From Methanobacterium sp. UBA375 (lineage in GTDB: Archaea; Methanobacteriota; Methanobacteria; Methanobacteriales; Methanobacteriaceae), in the NCBI GenBank assembly GCA_002495625.1, contig DAGC01000006.1:1-28061 (forward strand): 28,061 nucleotides of DNA, given 5' to 3'. Positions 1 through 7,806 of this stretch are shown here, piece after piece (positions within the stretch are counted from its first letter, which is position 1; every line of letters begins with the position of its first letter). Under the pieces are notes generated by a model. The model saw nothing but the letters and a program-made list of their open reading frames with translations. It did not search any database and was not told the DNA's origin. The translations under genes and the position numbers were made by a program.

Positions 1-617
1 TAACCAGTGTTAACCCTACCAACAACAAGGTAATTAATATGGTTAATAGGGCGATTGTTATTACTTTCAGTGAAAATATCAAGGCCGGAAGCGCGTTTAC
101 TAGTATCAAAGTCACCAACCCCGATGGAGTAGCAGTTAAACCACTATACAAGGTAATTAACGGTAAAACACTAACCCTAACGCGTAACGGGAACTACATT
201 AATGGATTAACCTACACTATAACTCTGCCAACAGGCAGCATCACCGACACAGCAGGCAACGCACTGTCCACTTTCACCAGTAAATTCAAAGTGGATAACA
301 CCAAACCCACCGTAACCACTGTTAATCCTACCAACAACAAAATAATTAATGGGGTTAATAAGGCGATTGTAATTACTTTCAGTGAGAATATCAAGGCTGG
401 TAGCGCGTTTAGTAATATTAAAGTCACTAATGCCAACGGAGTAAAAGTAAACCCATTATACAAAGTGATAAACGGTAAAACACTAACCCTAACGCGTAAC
501 GGGAATTACATTAATGGTCTAACCTACACCATCACCCTACCTACAGGTAGCATTACCGACACTGCAGGCAACGCGATTACCACCTACACCAGCAAATTCA
601 CCACACGTAATACCTAA
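1..617 (+). CDS. Tandem Ig-like (Big_5/SbsA-type) surface protein, 3' end only
   Basis: The reading frame is already open at the first base of the window, so this is the C-terminal part of a larger protein whose start lies upstream; the ATG at 39 is internal. It holds two copies of a unit of about 104 residues with motifs such as VNPTNN, AIVITFSENIKAGSAF, NGKTLTLTRNGNYINGLTYT and GSITDTAGNA. This pattern (sequence to VxPxN, then 'FSENI' and 'DxAGN') is typical of bacterial-type Ig-like domains of the SbsA/Big_5 kind found in large adhesin-like proteins of Methanobacteriales. It ends without a membrane anchor or sorting signal, so attachment must come from the missing N-terminal part or from binding to the wall. 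Role as a cell-surface adhesin or structural protein is inferred from the family. Confidence 0.8.
   Translation, partial: TSVNPTNNKVINMVNRAIVITFSENIKAGSAFTSIKVTNPDGVAVKPLYKVINGKTLTLTRNGNYINGLTYTITLPTGSITDTAGNALSTFTSKFKVDNTKPTVTTVNPTNNKIINGVNKAIVITFSENIKAGSAFSNIKVTNANGVKVNPLYKVINGKTLTLTRNGNYINGLTYTITLPTGSITDTAGNAITTYTSKFTTRNT
9..614 (+). repeat. Two near-identical 312-bp coding repeats
   Basis: Unit 1 begins at the GTT codon at 9 and unit 2 at the GTT codon at 321, a period of 312 bp (104 codons). Long stretches are the same at the DNA level, for example the bases around 160-200 and 470-510, while a few blocks differ (VKPLYK/VKVNPLYK region, ALSTF/AITTY). Unit 2 is cut short by the stop codon. 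The array probably continues upstream of the window. Confidence 0.85.
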
Positions 618-635
618 AAAAGTAAAAAAATTAAT

Positions 636-657
636 CTTTTCCCCTTTTCTTTTTTTA
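636..657 (+). terminator. T-rich archaeal-type terminator
   Basis: Pyrimidine-rich tract with several runs of T (about 18 of 22 bases are T), starting 19 bases after the stop of the Ig-like protein. Archaeal RNA polymerase terminates at such oligo-T stretches without needing a hairpin. There is no strong stem before it. Confidence 0.5.
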
Positions 658-845
658 TTGTAGATATTGTTAAAATAGAACCTAATCTGTAAATTTTATT
701 TGAGGATATGAATAGCTCATTTTTTAAATTTGAATTAATTTAGATACAGATCACAGGTAGAAGATAAATTAACACTTAAAAAAAATCACAAGTGATATAA
801 CATTTAAATAAAAATTATTTTTCAACTGTTAAAAATTTCTATTCA

Positions 846-1439
846 TCATTCAGAGTCTGGATTCAACTTCAAGGCCAGTTCAGCCACCCTTTTACCCAGA
901 TTGGTGGAAGTCTCCAGACCCACATCATCCTGTGAGGCATCTCCTGCAGCTCTGCTTACTCCTGCTCCGCCGTAATGGCCCAGAGGTGCTCCGTCACCCA
1001 CTATTATCATATCCTGGATGAAGAAGAATTGGTGAATGGCGGTGATAGTTGTCTCCTGGCCCCCGTTACGTGATGCCCCTACGCTGATGGCACCACCTAC
1101 TTTGTCTTTGAGTTTGAAGTCTATCCGGAGTGGCCGGGAGCGGTCCATGAACATCTTAAGCTGAGAGGTGACGTTTCCAAAGTACACCGGGCTGCCTATT
1201 ATTATTCCCTGTGCTTGCTGGAGTTTACGAGTTATCTCCCTCATATCATCGTATATGGCACATTCCCCGGTGTTTTTACATATGTCACAGGCTATGCAGG
1301 GTTCTATTTCTGCCTTAGCCAGGTTGATGATTTCAGTTTCTGCACCGGCATTTTCTGCTGATTCTAAAGCCTTTTTTATATGTATTTCTGTGTTGCTTCC
1401 CTTCCGGGGGCTTCCGATTATTCCTATGATTTTGACCAT
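846..1439 (-). CDS. Isf-like iron-sulfur flavoprotein (NADPH-dependent FMN reductase family)
   Basis: The protein has 198 residues when started at the ATG whose first base is 1439. That ATG has an AGGTG site seven bases upstream, and MVKIIGIIGSPRKGSN is the normal family N-terminus; the frame can be extended 24 residues further but the extension is not family-like. GSPRKGSNTE is the flavodoxin-like phosphate-binding loop for FMN. Residues in EPCIACDICKNTGEC form a compact CX2CX2CX5C motif, the [4Fe-4S] signature of archaeal iron-sulfur flavoproteins (Isf). GSPVYFGNVTSQLKMFMDR is the conserved second flavin-binding segment. Isf proteins are cytoplasmic dimers that pass electrons, and several reduce O2 or H2O2 in methanogens; which acceptor this one uses cannot be read from the sequence. 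It is monocistronic on the minus strand. Confidence 0.88.
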   Translation of the reverse strand: MVKIIGIIGSPRKGSNTEIHIKKALESAENAGAETEIINLAKAEIEPCIACDICKNTGECAIYDDMREITRKLQQAQGIIIGSPVYFGNVTSQLKMFMDRSRPLRIDFKLKDKVGGAISVGASRNGGQETTITAIHQFFFIQDMIIVGDGAPLGHYGGAGVSRAAGDASQDDVGLETSTNLGKRVAELALKLNPDSE

Positions 1440-1532
1440 TGAAACACACCTATAGATTACGTTCAAGCATATTATTAAATCTTTAAAGGGTAAAAACAAT
1501 CTTTTGAACATAAAATCTATTGGTTCATATAT

Positions 1533-1934
1533 TTAATGTATCAGGGTTATTTCTTTTACTTTATTGAAGTAGTTATCGAAGGATACTAAGTGGGTTATTT
1601 CGTGTTCTTTCATTACTTCTATGATTGAACTATCTGTAAATGACAGTTTAGTATCGTATTTAACGTAGGTTTCCATGGTTTTATCGTTAATATGGCTTAT
1701 TTCATTTTCATTAATTAAAATACAGTTGTCTTTGAGGAAATAATAGGCATATTTGGCCGTTGTTTTGTCTGTCTTATTTCCTATGATGGTTATAACTTCG
1801 TTGATAATTAAATTTGAGATGTAACAATCATTGTTGAAGATTCCTTTCTCTTTTATGGAGATGGCTTTATGGTTTAAGTCGTCTTTATCTAATATTAAAG
1901 CTATTATAAAAGAGCTGTCTAAAAATACATCCAT
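1533..1934 (-). CDS. vapC: VapC-type PIN-domain toxin RNase
   Basis: The 133-residue length fits a PIN-domain ribonuclease. The four acidic residues expected for the Mg2+ site are visible: D6 in VFLDSSFI, E46 in INEVI, D101 in SFTDSSII and D120 in SFDNYF. Family members cleave RNA, often tRNA or rRNA, when freed from their antitoxin. The start ATG has an AAAGGT site just upstream, 25 bases after the end of the upstream antitoxin gene, so the two are one operon with the antitoxin first. The target RNA is unknown. Confidence 0.85.
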   Translation of the reverse strand: MDVFLDSSFIIALILDKDDLNHKAISIKEKGIFNNDCYISNLIINEVITIIGNKTDKTTAKYAYYFLKDNCILINENEISHINDKTMETYVKYDTKLSFTDSSIIEVMKEHEITHLVSFDNYFNKVKEITLIH

Positions 1935-1959
1935 TCTATATACCTTTTAAAATTTTTTT

Positions 1960-2187
1960 TTATCTATATAAACTTCTTTTTAAATTTACAGCATTAGTCC
2001 TTTCTTTTGTTTTACCTATCCCTATAATATCATCAACTTTGACTTTTTTCCTAAAACTTACCTGTATATTCCCTTCATCATCTTCTTTCCATTCCACTAT
2101 ATCATCAGGCTTTACTGAGTGTTTTTTTCTTAATTCTGCAGGTATTGTGGTCTGATTTTTTTTATATACCTTTGTTTCGATTATCAT
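1960..2187 (-). CDS. vapB: AbrB/SpoVT-fold antitoxin (VapB-type)
   Basis: I start the gene at the ATG with first base 2187, which has a GGTGA site four bases upstream and gives MIIETKVYKKNQTTIPAELR; the frame can be extended nine residues to a weaker start. The N-terminal 45 residues form the swapped-hairpin AbrB domain (pattern TKVxxKNQTTIPAELRKK, then PDDIVEW) that binds DNA as a dimer. The C-terminal tail (about residues 46-75, basic, ending in NLKRSLYR) is the part that usually wraps the PIN toxin. It lies directly upstream of vapC in the same operon and probably represses its own promoter. Confidence 0.82.
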   Translation of the reverse strand: MIIETKVYKKNQTTIPAELRKKHSVKPDDIVEWKEDDEGNIQVSFRKKVKVDDIIGIGKTKERTNAVNLKRSLYR

Positions 2188-2220
2188 AAAATCACCATGT
2201 AAACTATATATCACTGGGCA

Positions 2221-2230
2221 ATTTATATTT
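2221..2230 (-). promoter_or_regulatory. TATA-like box of the vapBC operon
   Basis: Read on the minus strand this is AAATATAAAT. A start of transcription about 25 bases on would fall near 2200 and leave a leader of about 13 bases that still contains the GGTGA site of vapB. Assigned by spacing only. Confidence 0.35.
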
Positions 2231-2257
2231 TACCATGAAAAAAATAATCAACATAAA

Positions 2258-2292
2258 TTATGGAAAATACTATGGTTTATGGAAACACTATG
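2258..2292. repeat. Direct repeat between the divergent vapBC and methyltransferase genes
   Basis: Unit 1 (2258-2274) is ttatggaaaatactatg and unit 2 (2277-2292) is ttatggaaacactatg; they differ by one missing base and one substitution, with a centre spacing of about 19 bases. The repeat sits just upstream of the vapBC TATA box and about 70 bases before the methyltransferase start. Operator sites of AbrB-type antitoxins are often such repeats, but no binding can be inferred from sequence alone. Confidence 0.4.
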
Positions 2293-2358
2293 ATTAACAC
2301 ATTCAAATTAGAGATCCAGCATCATTAATTTTATCATCAAAACATTATAATTAACACA

Positions 2359-3582
2359 ATGAAAGACCATGAATATAAGGCCTTAACCATCCATGAGGAG
2401 GCCCTTCAAATCGCAAGAAACTTCTTGGATGAAGGGAGGGGTGATGAAGCTGCCAGAGAAAATGCTAAAGATCTGTTAAAGGAACATTTAATTGAAACAG
2501 ATGATGGTTCGTACACCCTTAAATCAGATATCTCGGGTGGTAAGTCTGAGACCATGCACACCCAACACGGTGCATTATCGGAGGCCCTGGAGAAATTCGT
2601 AAAGCCAGCACACTTGGAAGGTAAAGATAAAGTGGCCATACTCGACATATGCAGTGGATTGGGTTACAACGCAGCGTCATGTATCGAATATCTGGATGAC
2701 CATGTCCAGATGGACCTGGACATGGTAGAAATATCCAGAGAAACTATAATACTCGCATTATTACTTGAAACACCCCTAAAATCCTATAAAACCGTCCAAA
2801 AAGCCGTGGAAAACCAGCTATATGAAGATGGGGACATCACTATCAAACATTTTAAAGAAGAAATAACCAGTAGAATCAGGATCAATCTGCACATAGACGA
2901 TGCCCGGGCCGTAGTTAAAGAATTGAAAAGCCAAAAGAAGACTTACGATGCAGTATTCCTCGATCCCTTCTCTCCTTTAAAATCTCCAGAGCTTTACACC
3001 AACGAGTTCTTCGAGTCTTTAAAGAATCTACTTAAGAATAATGGAGTTATCCTGACCTACACCTCTGCCGCCCCGGTAAGATCCGCAGTTGTTAACACTG
3101 GTCTTCACGTGGGTGAAGGGCCGTCCTTCGGGAGGAGTGGGGGAACAGTCGCGTCTTTAAACCCAGAGATGATAGACGAACCTCTTAGCACAAATGACGA
3201 AAGGATGATAGCCCTTAGCGATGCAGGTATTCCATTTAAAGACCCTGGTTTTAAAGGTTCATCCCAGGATATTTTAAAGCATAGAGAAGAGGAACGTAAA
3301 ATCTCGAGGGGAAAGAGTAAGTTCTCATCAACAGTCAAAACCCCCATATACCTTAATGAAGAACTTGAAGATGGCAGACTAAAACGAAGAGTACTAAATA
3401 ACCTGAAAAAACTTGGTTTCACTGATTTAAAATCACCTGAAGCCCGGTACGTGGTATGTTCCCAGTATAAGGAGTGTATATGTGGTGGGGGTTGTGGGAA
3501 TTTCAATAATTCGAGGGAAAGAATTTATGAAATGAGCCATAGATTAAGATCAATAGTCACGATGATGATTAATATCCACTGA
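2359..3582 (+). CDS. MnmC-family SAM-dependent methyltransferase with C-terminal Cys cluster
   Basis: A 407-residue protein. Residues 66-85 contain ETMHTQHGALSEALEKFVKP, and ILDICSGLGYNAAS (about 95-108) is the AdoMet-binding glycine loop. YDAVFLDPFSPLKSPELYT is the signature of the MnmC methyltransferase domain, and GVILTYTSAAPVRSAVV follows it as expected. In bacteria this domain methylates nm5U34 of tRNA; most archaeal homologues are uncharacterised, so the substrate here is unknown, though the neighbour tgtA also acts on tRNA. The last 40 residues carry four cysteines (C367, C373, C375, C379, in CSQYKECICGGGC) that could bind a metal. There is no clear ribosome site, and a TATA-like sequence at 2326-2334 would start transcription close to the ATG, suggesting a leaderless mRNA. 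Confidence 0.82.
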   Translation: MKDHEYKALTIHEEALQIARNFLDEGRGDEAARENAKDLLKEHLIETDDGSYTLKSDISGGKSETMHTQHGALSEALEKFVKPAHLEGKDKVAILDICSGLGYNAASCIEYLDDHVQMDLDMVEISRETIILALLLETPLKSYKTVQKAVENQLYEDGDITIKHFKEEITSRIRINLHIDDARAVVKELKSQKKTYDAVFLDPFSPLKSPELYTNEFFESLKNLLKNNGVILTYTSAAPVRSAVVNTGLHVGEGPSFGRSGGTVASLNPEMIDEPLSTNDERMIALSDAGIPFKDPGFKGSSQDILKHREEERKISRGKSKFSSTVKTPIYLNEELEDGRLKRRVLNNLKKLGFTDLKSPEARYVVCSQYKECICGGGCGNFNNSRERIYEMSHRLRSIVTMMINIH

Positions 3583-3650
3583 TTAAGATTAAATACTTAA
3601 GAAACCATAAATAGAAACTTCTTTTTCACTTAATACAGGAGATCAATACT

Positions 3651-5638
3651 TTGAGCTTTGAAATTAAATATAAAGACGCCCGTGGACGGAGTGGTATACT
3701 GGAAACTCCCCATGGGAAGGTTAAGACACCGGCTTTGATGCCGGTTATCCACCCGGGAAAGCAGACCCTGGACGTATCTAAGTACGGGGCGGATATGGTG
3801 ATAACCAACGCTTACTTAATATATAAAAACCAGGACTTAAGGGAAATTGCACTGGAGAAGGGTGTTCATGAACTTATCAACTTCAACGGACCCATAATGG
3901 CCGATTCTGGTTCATTCCAACTATCACTCTATGGTGATATCGATGTGAGTAACCGGGAGATCATCGAGTTCCAGGAAAAAATCGGGACCGATATTGGGAC
4001 GTCACTGGATATACCCACTCCTCCCTTCGTGAGCATGGGGAGGGCTGAAGAGGAGATGGAAGTCACCATCGAACGTGCCCGGGAGGCCTTAGAAGTCCGG
4101 GATAATCTGATGCTTAACTCGGTGGTGCAGGGATCCACGTATCCCAGCTTGAGGGCGAAATGTGCAGAGGCACTGGGGGAGATGGACTTCCAGGTACACC
4201 CCATCGGTGCGGTGGTACCCTTGATGGAGTCCTATCAATACTCCACCCTCCTGGATGTGGTGATGTCCAGTGTAGAGCACCTGCCCGATTCACGGCCCAG
4301 GCACCTTATGGGTGCTGGACACCCCATGATATTCAGCTTCGCCGTGGCCCTGGGCTGCGACCTCTTTGACAGCGCAGCGTACATACTCTACGCCCAGGAC
4401 GACCGGCTGCTCATGCCAGAAGGCACCTATAAACTGGAGAACCTAGTGGAGATGCCCTGCAGCTGCCCCATCTGTAATAACTACCGCCCTGAGGACTTAC
4501 GGCAGATGAAGAAGGATGAGAGGACCAAACTACTGGCACAGCACAACCTGCACATAAGTTTCGCGGAGATAAGGCAGATCAAGCAGGCCATGGCTGATGG
4601 AAACCTGTGGGAAATGGTGGAACGCCGGGCCAGAAACCACCCCTACCTCCTGGACGCAGTGCGGAAATTGGGCAAGTACAAGCAGGAACTGGAAATGTAC
4701 GATCCACCCTATAAAAAATCTGCATTCTTCTATTCGGGACCTGAATCACTGAATCGGCCGGAGGTGTACCGTCACCTGGAGCGGTTAGAAAGACTGCCCC
4801 ATAAGGAAAGGTTACTTATACTTCCACCTGCTGAAAAGCCTTACCATAAACATATAGACACAGATCTTGAGATATTTTTCTCCAACACGTTTAACCCGGA
4901 TCTCAGAAAAACAGACGACTTGCAAATTGCATTTGCAGATATACCCTTCGTATTCATCCCCCTGGAGATCGATGATGTGTATCCATTGGCACAGAATGAA
5001 TCACCCCAGACAATTGACCAGGATTCCCGGAAATTCCTCAATGAACACCTTAAAGCGATAATTGATACATACAGGGAAGTAATTATAAGTGAAAAGGTCT
5101 TGGATGTCTTTGATTTACGGCCGAGGACCCTTGGTGTGCCCCATGGAAACCTGAACCAGACACCACCCCAGGACCAGATCATTAGTGACCAGGAAAAAGT
5201 GGAGTACATAGCCGATTACCAGTTTGGTAGTGGATCTGGAAAAGCTCTTTTTGAGGGAGATACAAATATTACTAAAAGTAAAAAGACTGGTAAAATAAGA
5301 CACATATATGATAAAGATGATCTGATTGCCACCCTGAGGGCCCGGGACGGGGTGCTGGTACTGGGAATGGAGGGCGCCCGGAGACTGCACAACCATCTAC
5401 CCTACCCTGTTAACCGGGTGGTGGTGAATGAGGATGCAGAACCCTTTGCCCGAGAGGGAAAAAGTATATTTGCTAAATTTATTATAGATTGTGATATGAA
5501 CATCCGAGCCAGTGAAGAAGTTCTGGTGGTTAACCAGGATGATGAACTCCTGGCCTTTGGAAAATCAATCTTAAATGCAGAGGAATTTACAAGTTTTAAC
5601 ACCGGCCAGGCTGTTAAAACTAGAAAAGGAGGTTTTTA

Positions 5639-5639
<1 letters not shown>
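3651..5639 (+). CDS. tgtA: Archaeosine tRNA-guanine transglycosylase (preQ0 insertion at G15)
   Basis: The enzyme exchanges guanine 15 in the D-loop of tRNA for preQ0, the first tRNA-bound step of archaeosine formation. The start is a TTG at 3651 with AGGAGATC eight bases upstream; no ATG fits the conserved N-terminus (ARGRSGILETPHGKVKTPALMP). The catalytic TGT barrel (about 1-340) shows D85 in MADSGSFQ and D240 in LFDSAAY, matching the two active-site aspartates of the Pyrococcus enzyme. The zinc site is C270, C272, C275 and H298. The middle region (about 345-550) matches the archaeal C1/C2 domains, and the last 80 residues form a PUA domain (VLVLGMEGARRL, LLAFGKSIL). The 662-residue length is normal for the archaeal full-length form. 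The stop overlaps the start of nac by one base. Confidence 0.95.
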
Positions 5640-5974
<335 letters not shown>

Positions 5975-5992
<18 letters not shown>

Positions 5993-6046
5993 ATGGCCCA
6001 TATTGCACGTATCATGAGGTTAAACTAATGGCCGTTGTCGCACACA
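5975..6046 (+). repeat. Imperfect 36-bp tandem duplication at the nac/phosphoesterase junction
   Basis: Copy 1 (5975-6010) and copy 2 (6011-6046) both run through atcatgaggttaa, then a stop codon, then (a)tggcc and a cgcac/tgcac block, with a single-base indel. Copy 1 holds the true end of nac. Copy 2 holds the start of the phosphoesterase gene. Between them lies an 11-residue open frame (5993-6028, MAHIARIMRLN) that resembles the real start (MAVVAHIS) and whose stop shares its last base with the phosphoesterase ATG. Confidence 0.75.
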
Positions 6047-6774
6047 TCTCTGATTTACATGTAGGAGCTCTGGCCTTTAGGCCGGAATTACTGGTTAAAG
6101 TGATAAATGAAGTAAATGAAATGAATCCAGATGTAACCATCCTCACTGGAGACCTCACAGAAAACGGGTATTACATGGAATTTGAGAAGGTAGCGGAATA
6201 TATAGATACCATAGACACACCTCTACTGGCTATTCCCGGAAACCACGACGCCCGACACGTGGGTGATCAGTGCTTCAGTGATATCATTAAAAGGCGATGC
6301 AGAACATTGGATTTAAAAGATAAAGGCATCAAGGTCATAGGACTTGATAGTAGCGAGCCAGACCTGGACTATGGTAAAGTGGGAAGAGCCCAGCAAGAAT
6401 TTATGGAGAAAGAGTTAAAGGAAGCCCAGGATCATGATCTCTACAAGATAATAGCCCTGCACCACCACATCATACCGGTGCCTAAAACCGGTAGAGAAAG
6501 GAATGTTTTAAGTGATGCAGGAGATATACTACAATCAATAATAGATGGAGGTGCTAATTTAGTACTCTCCGGACATAAACATATGCCCCATGTATGGATG
6601 ATGGGAGAGACCACTTTCGCCACGGCGGGGACTGCATCCTCCCTGAAATTAAGGGGAAAAACCTTCCCTTCATATAATACAATTAATATAGATGAGGATA
6701 CAATAGAAATTATCCTCAGGGGTACCGATGGAAAACAGATAACTCTGGCAAAATATGATAACACATGCAGGTGA
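6028..6774 (+). CDS. Calcineurin-like metallophosphoesterase (class III phosphodiesterase-like)
   Basis: 248 residues with every motif of the binuclear metallophosphoesterase fold: D9-x-H11 (SDLH), G41-D42 (TGDL), G71-N-H-D74 (GNHD), the histidine run at 145-147 (ALHHH) and G182-H-x-H185 (SGHKH). The order and spacing resemble the CpdA/Rv0805 type that hydrolyses cyclic nucleotides and other phosphodiesters, but the substrate cannot be assigned from sequence. It has no signal peptide or membrane segment, so it is cytoplasmic. The start ATG lies in the second copy of a small duplication and follows nac by 35 bases. The stop is six bases before the TTG start of the RNase gene, so these genes form one operon with the palm-domain protein further on. 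Confidence 0.88.
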   Translation: MAVVAHISDLHVGALAFRPELLVKVINEVNEMNPDVTILTGDLTENGYYMEFEKVAEYIDTIDTPLLAIPGNHDARHVGDQCFSDIIKRRCRTLDLKDKGIKVIGLDSSEPDLDYGKVGRAQQEFMEKELKEAQDHDLYKIIALHHHIIPVPKTGRERNVLSDAGDILQSIIDGGANLVLSGHKHMPHVWMMGETTFATAGTASSLKLRGKTFPSYNTINIDEDTIEIILRGTDGKQITLAKYDNTCR

Positions 6775-6780
6775 TAAAGT

Positions 6781-7806
6781 TTGAAGGTAGTGGTTGATGC
6801 TTCTAACGTAGCCCATTTCGGCAGGAGAAGAGATGCCAAGCCCAGTTTAGAATATATTATCAAGGCAGCGGAAGCTCTCCAAAAACTGGGATACGAACCC
6901 ATCCTCATAGCCGACGCATCACTGCGTCACGAAATAGACCAGAAGGAGGAGTTTAACCAGCTCCTTGATGAAGATAAGATTCAGCAGGTACCTTCCGGCA
7001 CCACTGCAGACCACTACATTCTGAAGATGGCTGAAGAGGAAGATGCCAAGATACTCTCCAACGATGTGTTCCGGGAATACAACGATGAATTCCAGGACAT
7101 CTCAAGCAGGAGAATTCCCTACAGCTTCAAGGAGGGTGTGATAAATATCGGTTCATCCTCAAAGCCCAAGAAAGTCAAGAACATCCTGCAGAAGATATGT
7201 AACCAGATCCTGACAGAGTTCGACAGAAAAGGATATGACTCTTACAAGTTAAAGAAGAACAAGAAATTAAGTGGTATAGCCGTTGCCAAGGAGGCAATTG
7301 ACCGGATAACCAAGACCAACGATGACAGCATCGATTCCAAGTTAGAAAATGCCTTCCTGAAGATACCCTTATTTGGTAGGGTGATGAGTATGGTGGACGA
7401 GGTGGAGAAGACCAGTGACTTCATCATCTTCGTACTTATCAGCCCCCGAGATTACAGGGACGCAGTCCGCAACGCTGGTAACATAGCAGTTACAGTTGGG
7501 GACCGGTTGAAACTGGACCACGCACCCCTGGTGGCTGTGAGAAATGACCTTTTCACCAAGCCGGGATCATTCGAACTTAACATCGTCTATTCCGATGATA
7601 TATTAGAAGAATCCCCCTACAACGTGAACATCACCATCAACGATCATGACTATTCCTTCGTTAAGAAAAACTCCCGAAACATTGCAAGCACCGTAGCAGC
7701 AAGATTAGGAACCTGGAAATTCCCTATCGTATCAGTCAAACCCAGCATGCTCATGGAAAAACCAGGACACTTCGACATAACCCTTGAAAAGGGAGGAGAA
7801 AAGTAA
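6781..7806 (+). CDS. NYN/Zc3h12a-like PIN-fold ribonuclease with duplicated C-terminal domain
   Basis: 341 residues. The TTG start has AGGTGAT four to five bases upstream, overlapping the stop of the previous gene. Residues 1-120 match the NYN (Zc3h12a-type) RNase domain: VVVDASNVA with D6 and N9, D45, GTTADHYIL with D77, and ILSNDVFREY with D95. These acidic residues would bind the catalytic Mg2+. After a basic linker (about 125-165), the C-terminal half holds two copies of a unit of about 60 residues (213-270 and 279-337) that share the pattern DY-N-x2-NIA-x-TV-x2-RL-x5-P-x-V and KPG-x-F. I do not know that unit from any named family. The stop codon directly abuts the ATG of the palm-domain protein, so the two are likely made together. 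RNA substrate unknown. Confidence 0.8.
   Translation: MKVVVDASNVAHFGRRRDAKPSLEYIIKAAEALQKLGYEPILIADASLRHEIDQKEEFNQLLDEDKIQQVPSGTTADHYILKMAEEEDAKILSNDVFREYNDEFQDISSRRIPYSFKEGVINIGSSSKPKKVKNILQKICNQILTEFDRKGYDSYKLKKNKKLSGIAVAKEAIDRITKTNDDSIDSKLENAFLKIPLFGRVMSMVDEVEKTSDFIIFVLISPRDYRDAVRNAGNIAVTVGDRLKLDHAPLVAVRNDLFTKPGSFELNIVYSDDILEESPYNVNITINDHDYSFVKKNSRNIASTVAARLGTWKFPIVSVKPSMLMEKPGHFDITLEKGGEK

Noticed and set aside
1440..1511. Longer start of the iron-sulfur flavoprotein
   Set aside because: The extra 24 residues are not family-like and the ATG at 1439 has a well-placed AGGTG.
2359..3582. Spermidine synthase for the methyltransferase gene
   Set aside because: The glycine loop is shared by both families, but the DPFSP...PELYT motif and the ETMHT...GA segment belong to MnmC-type proteins.
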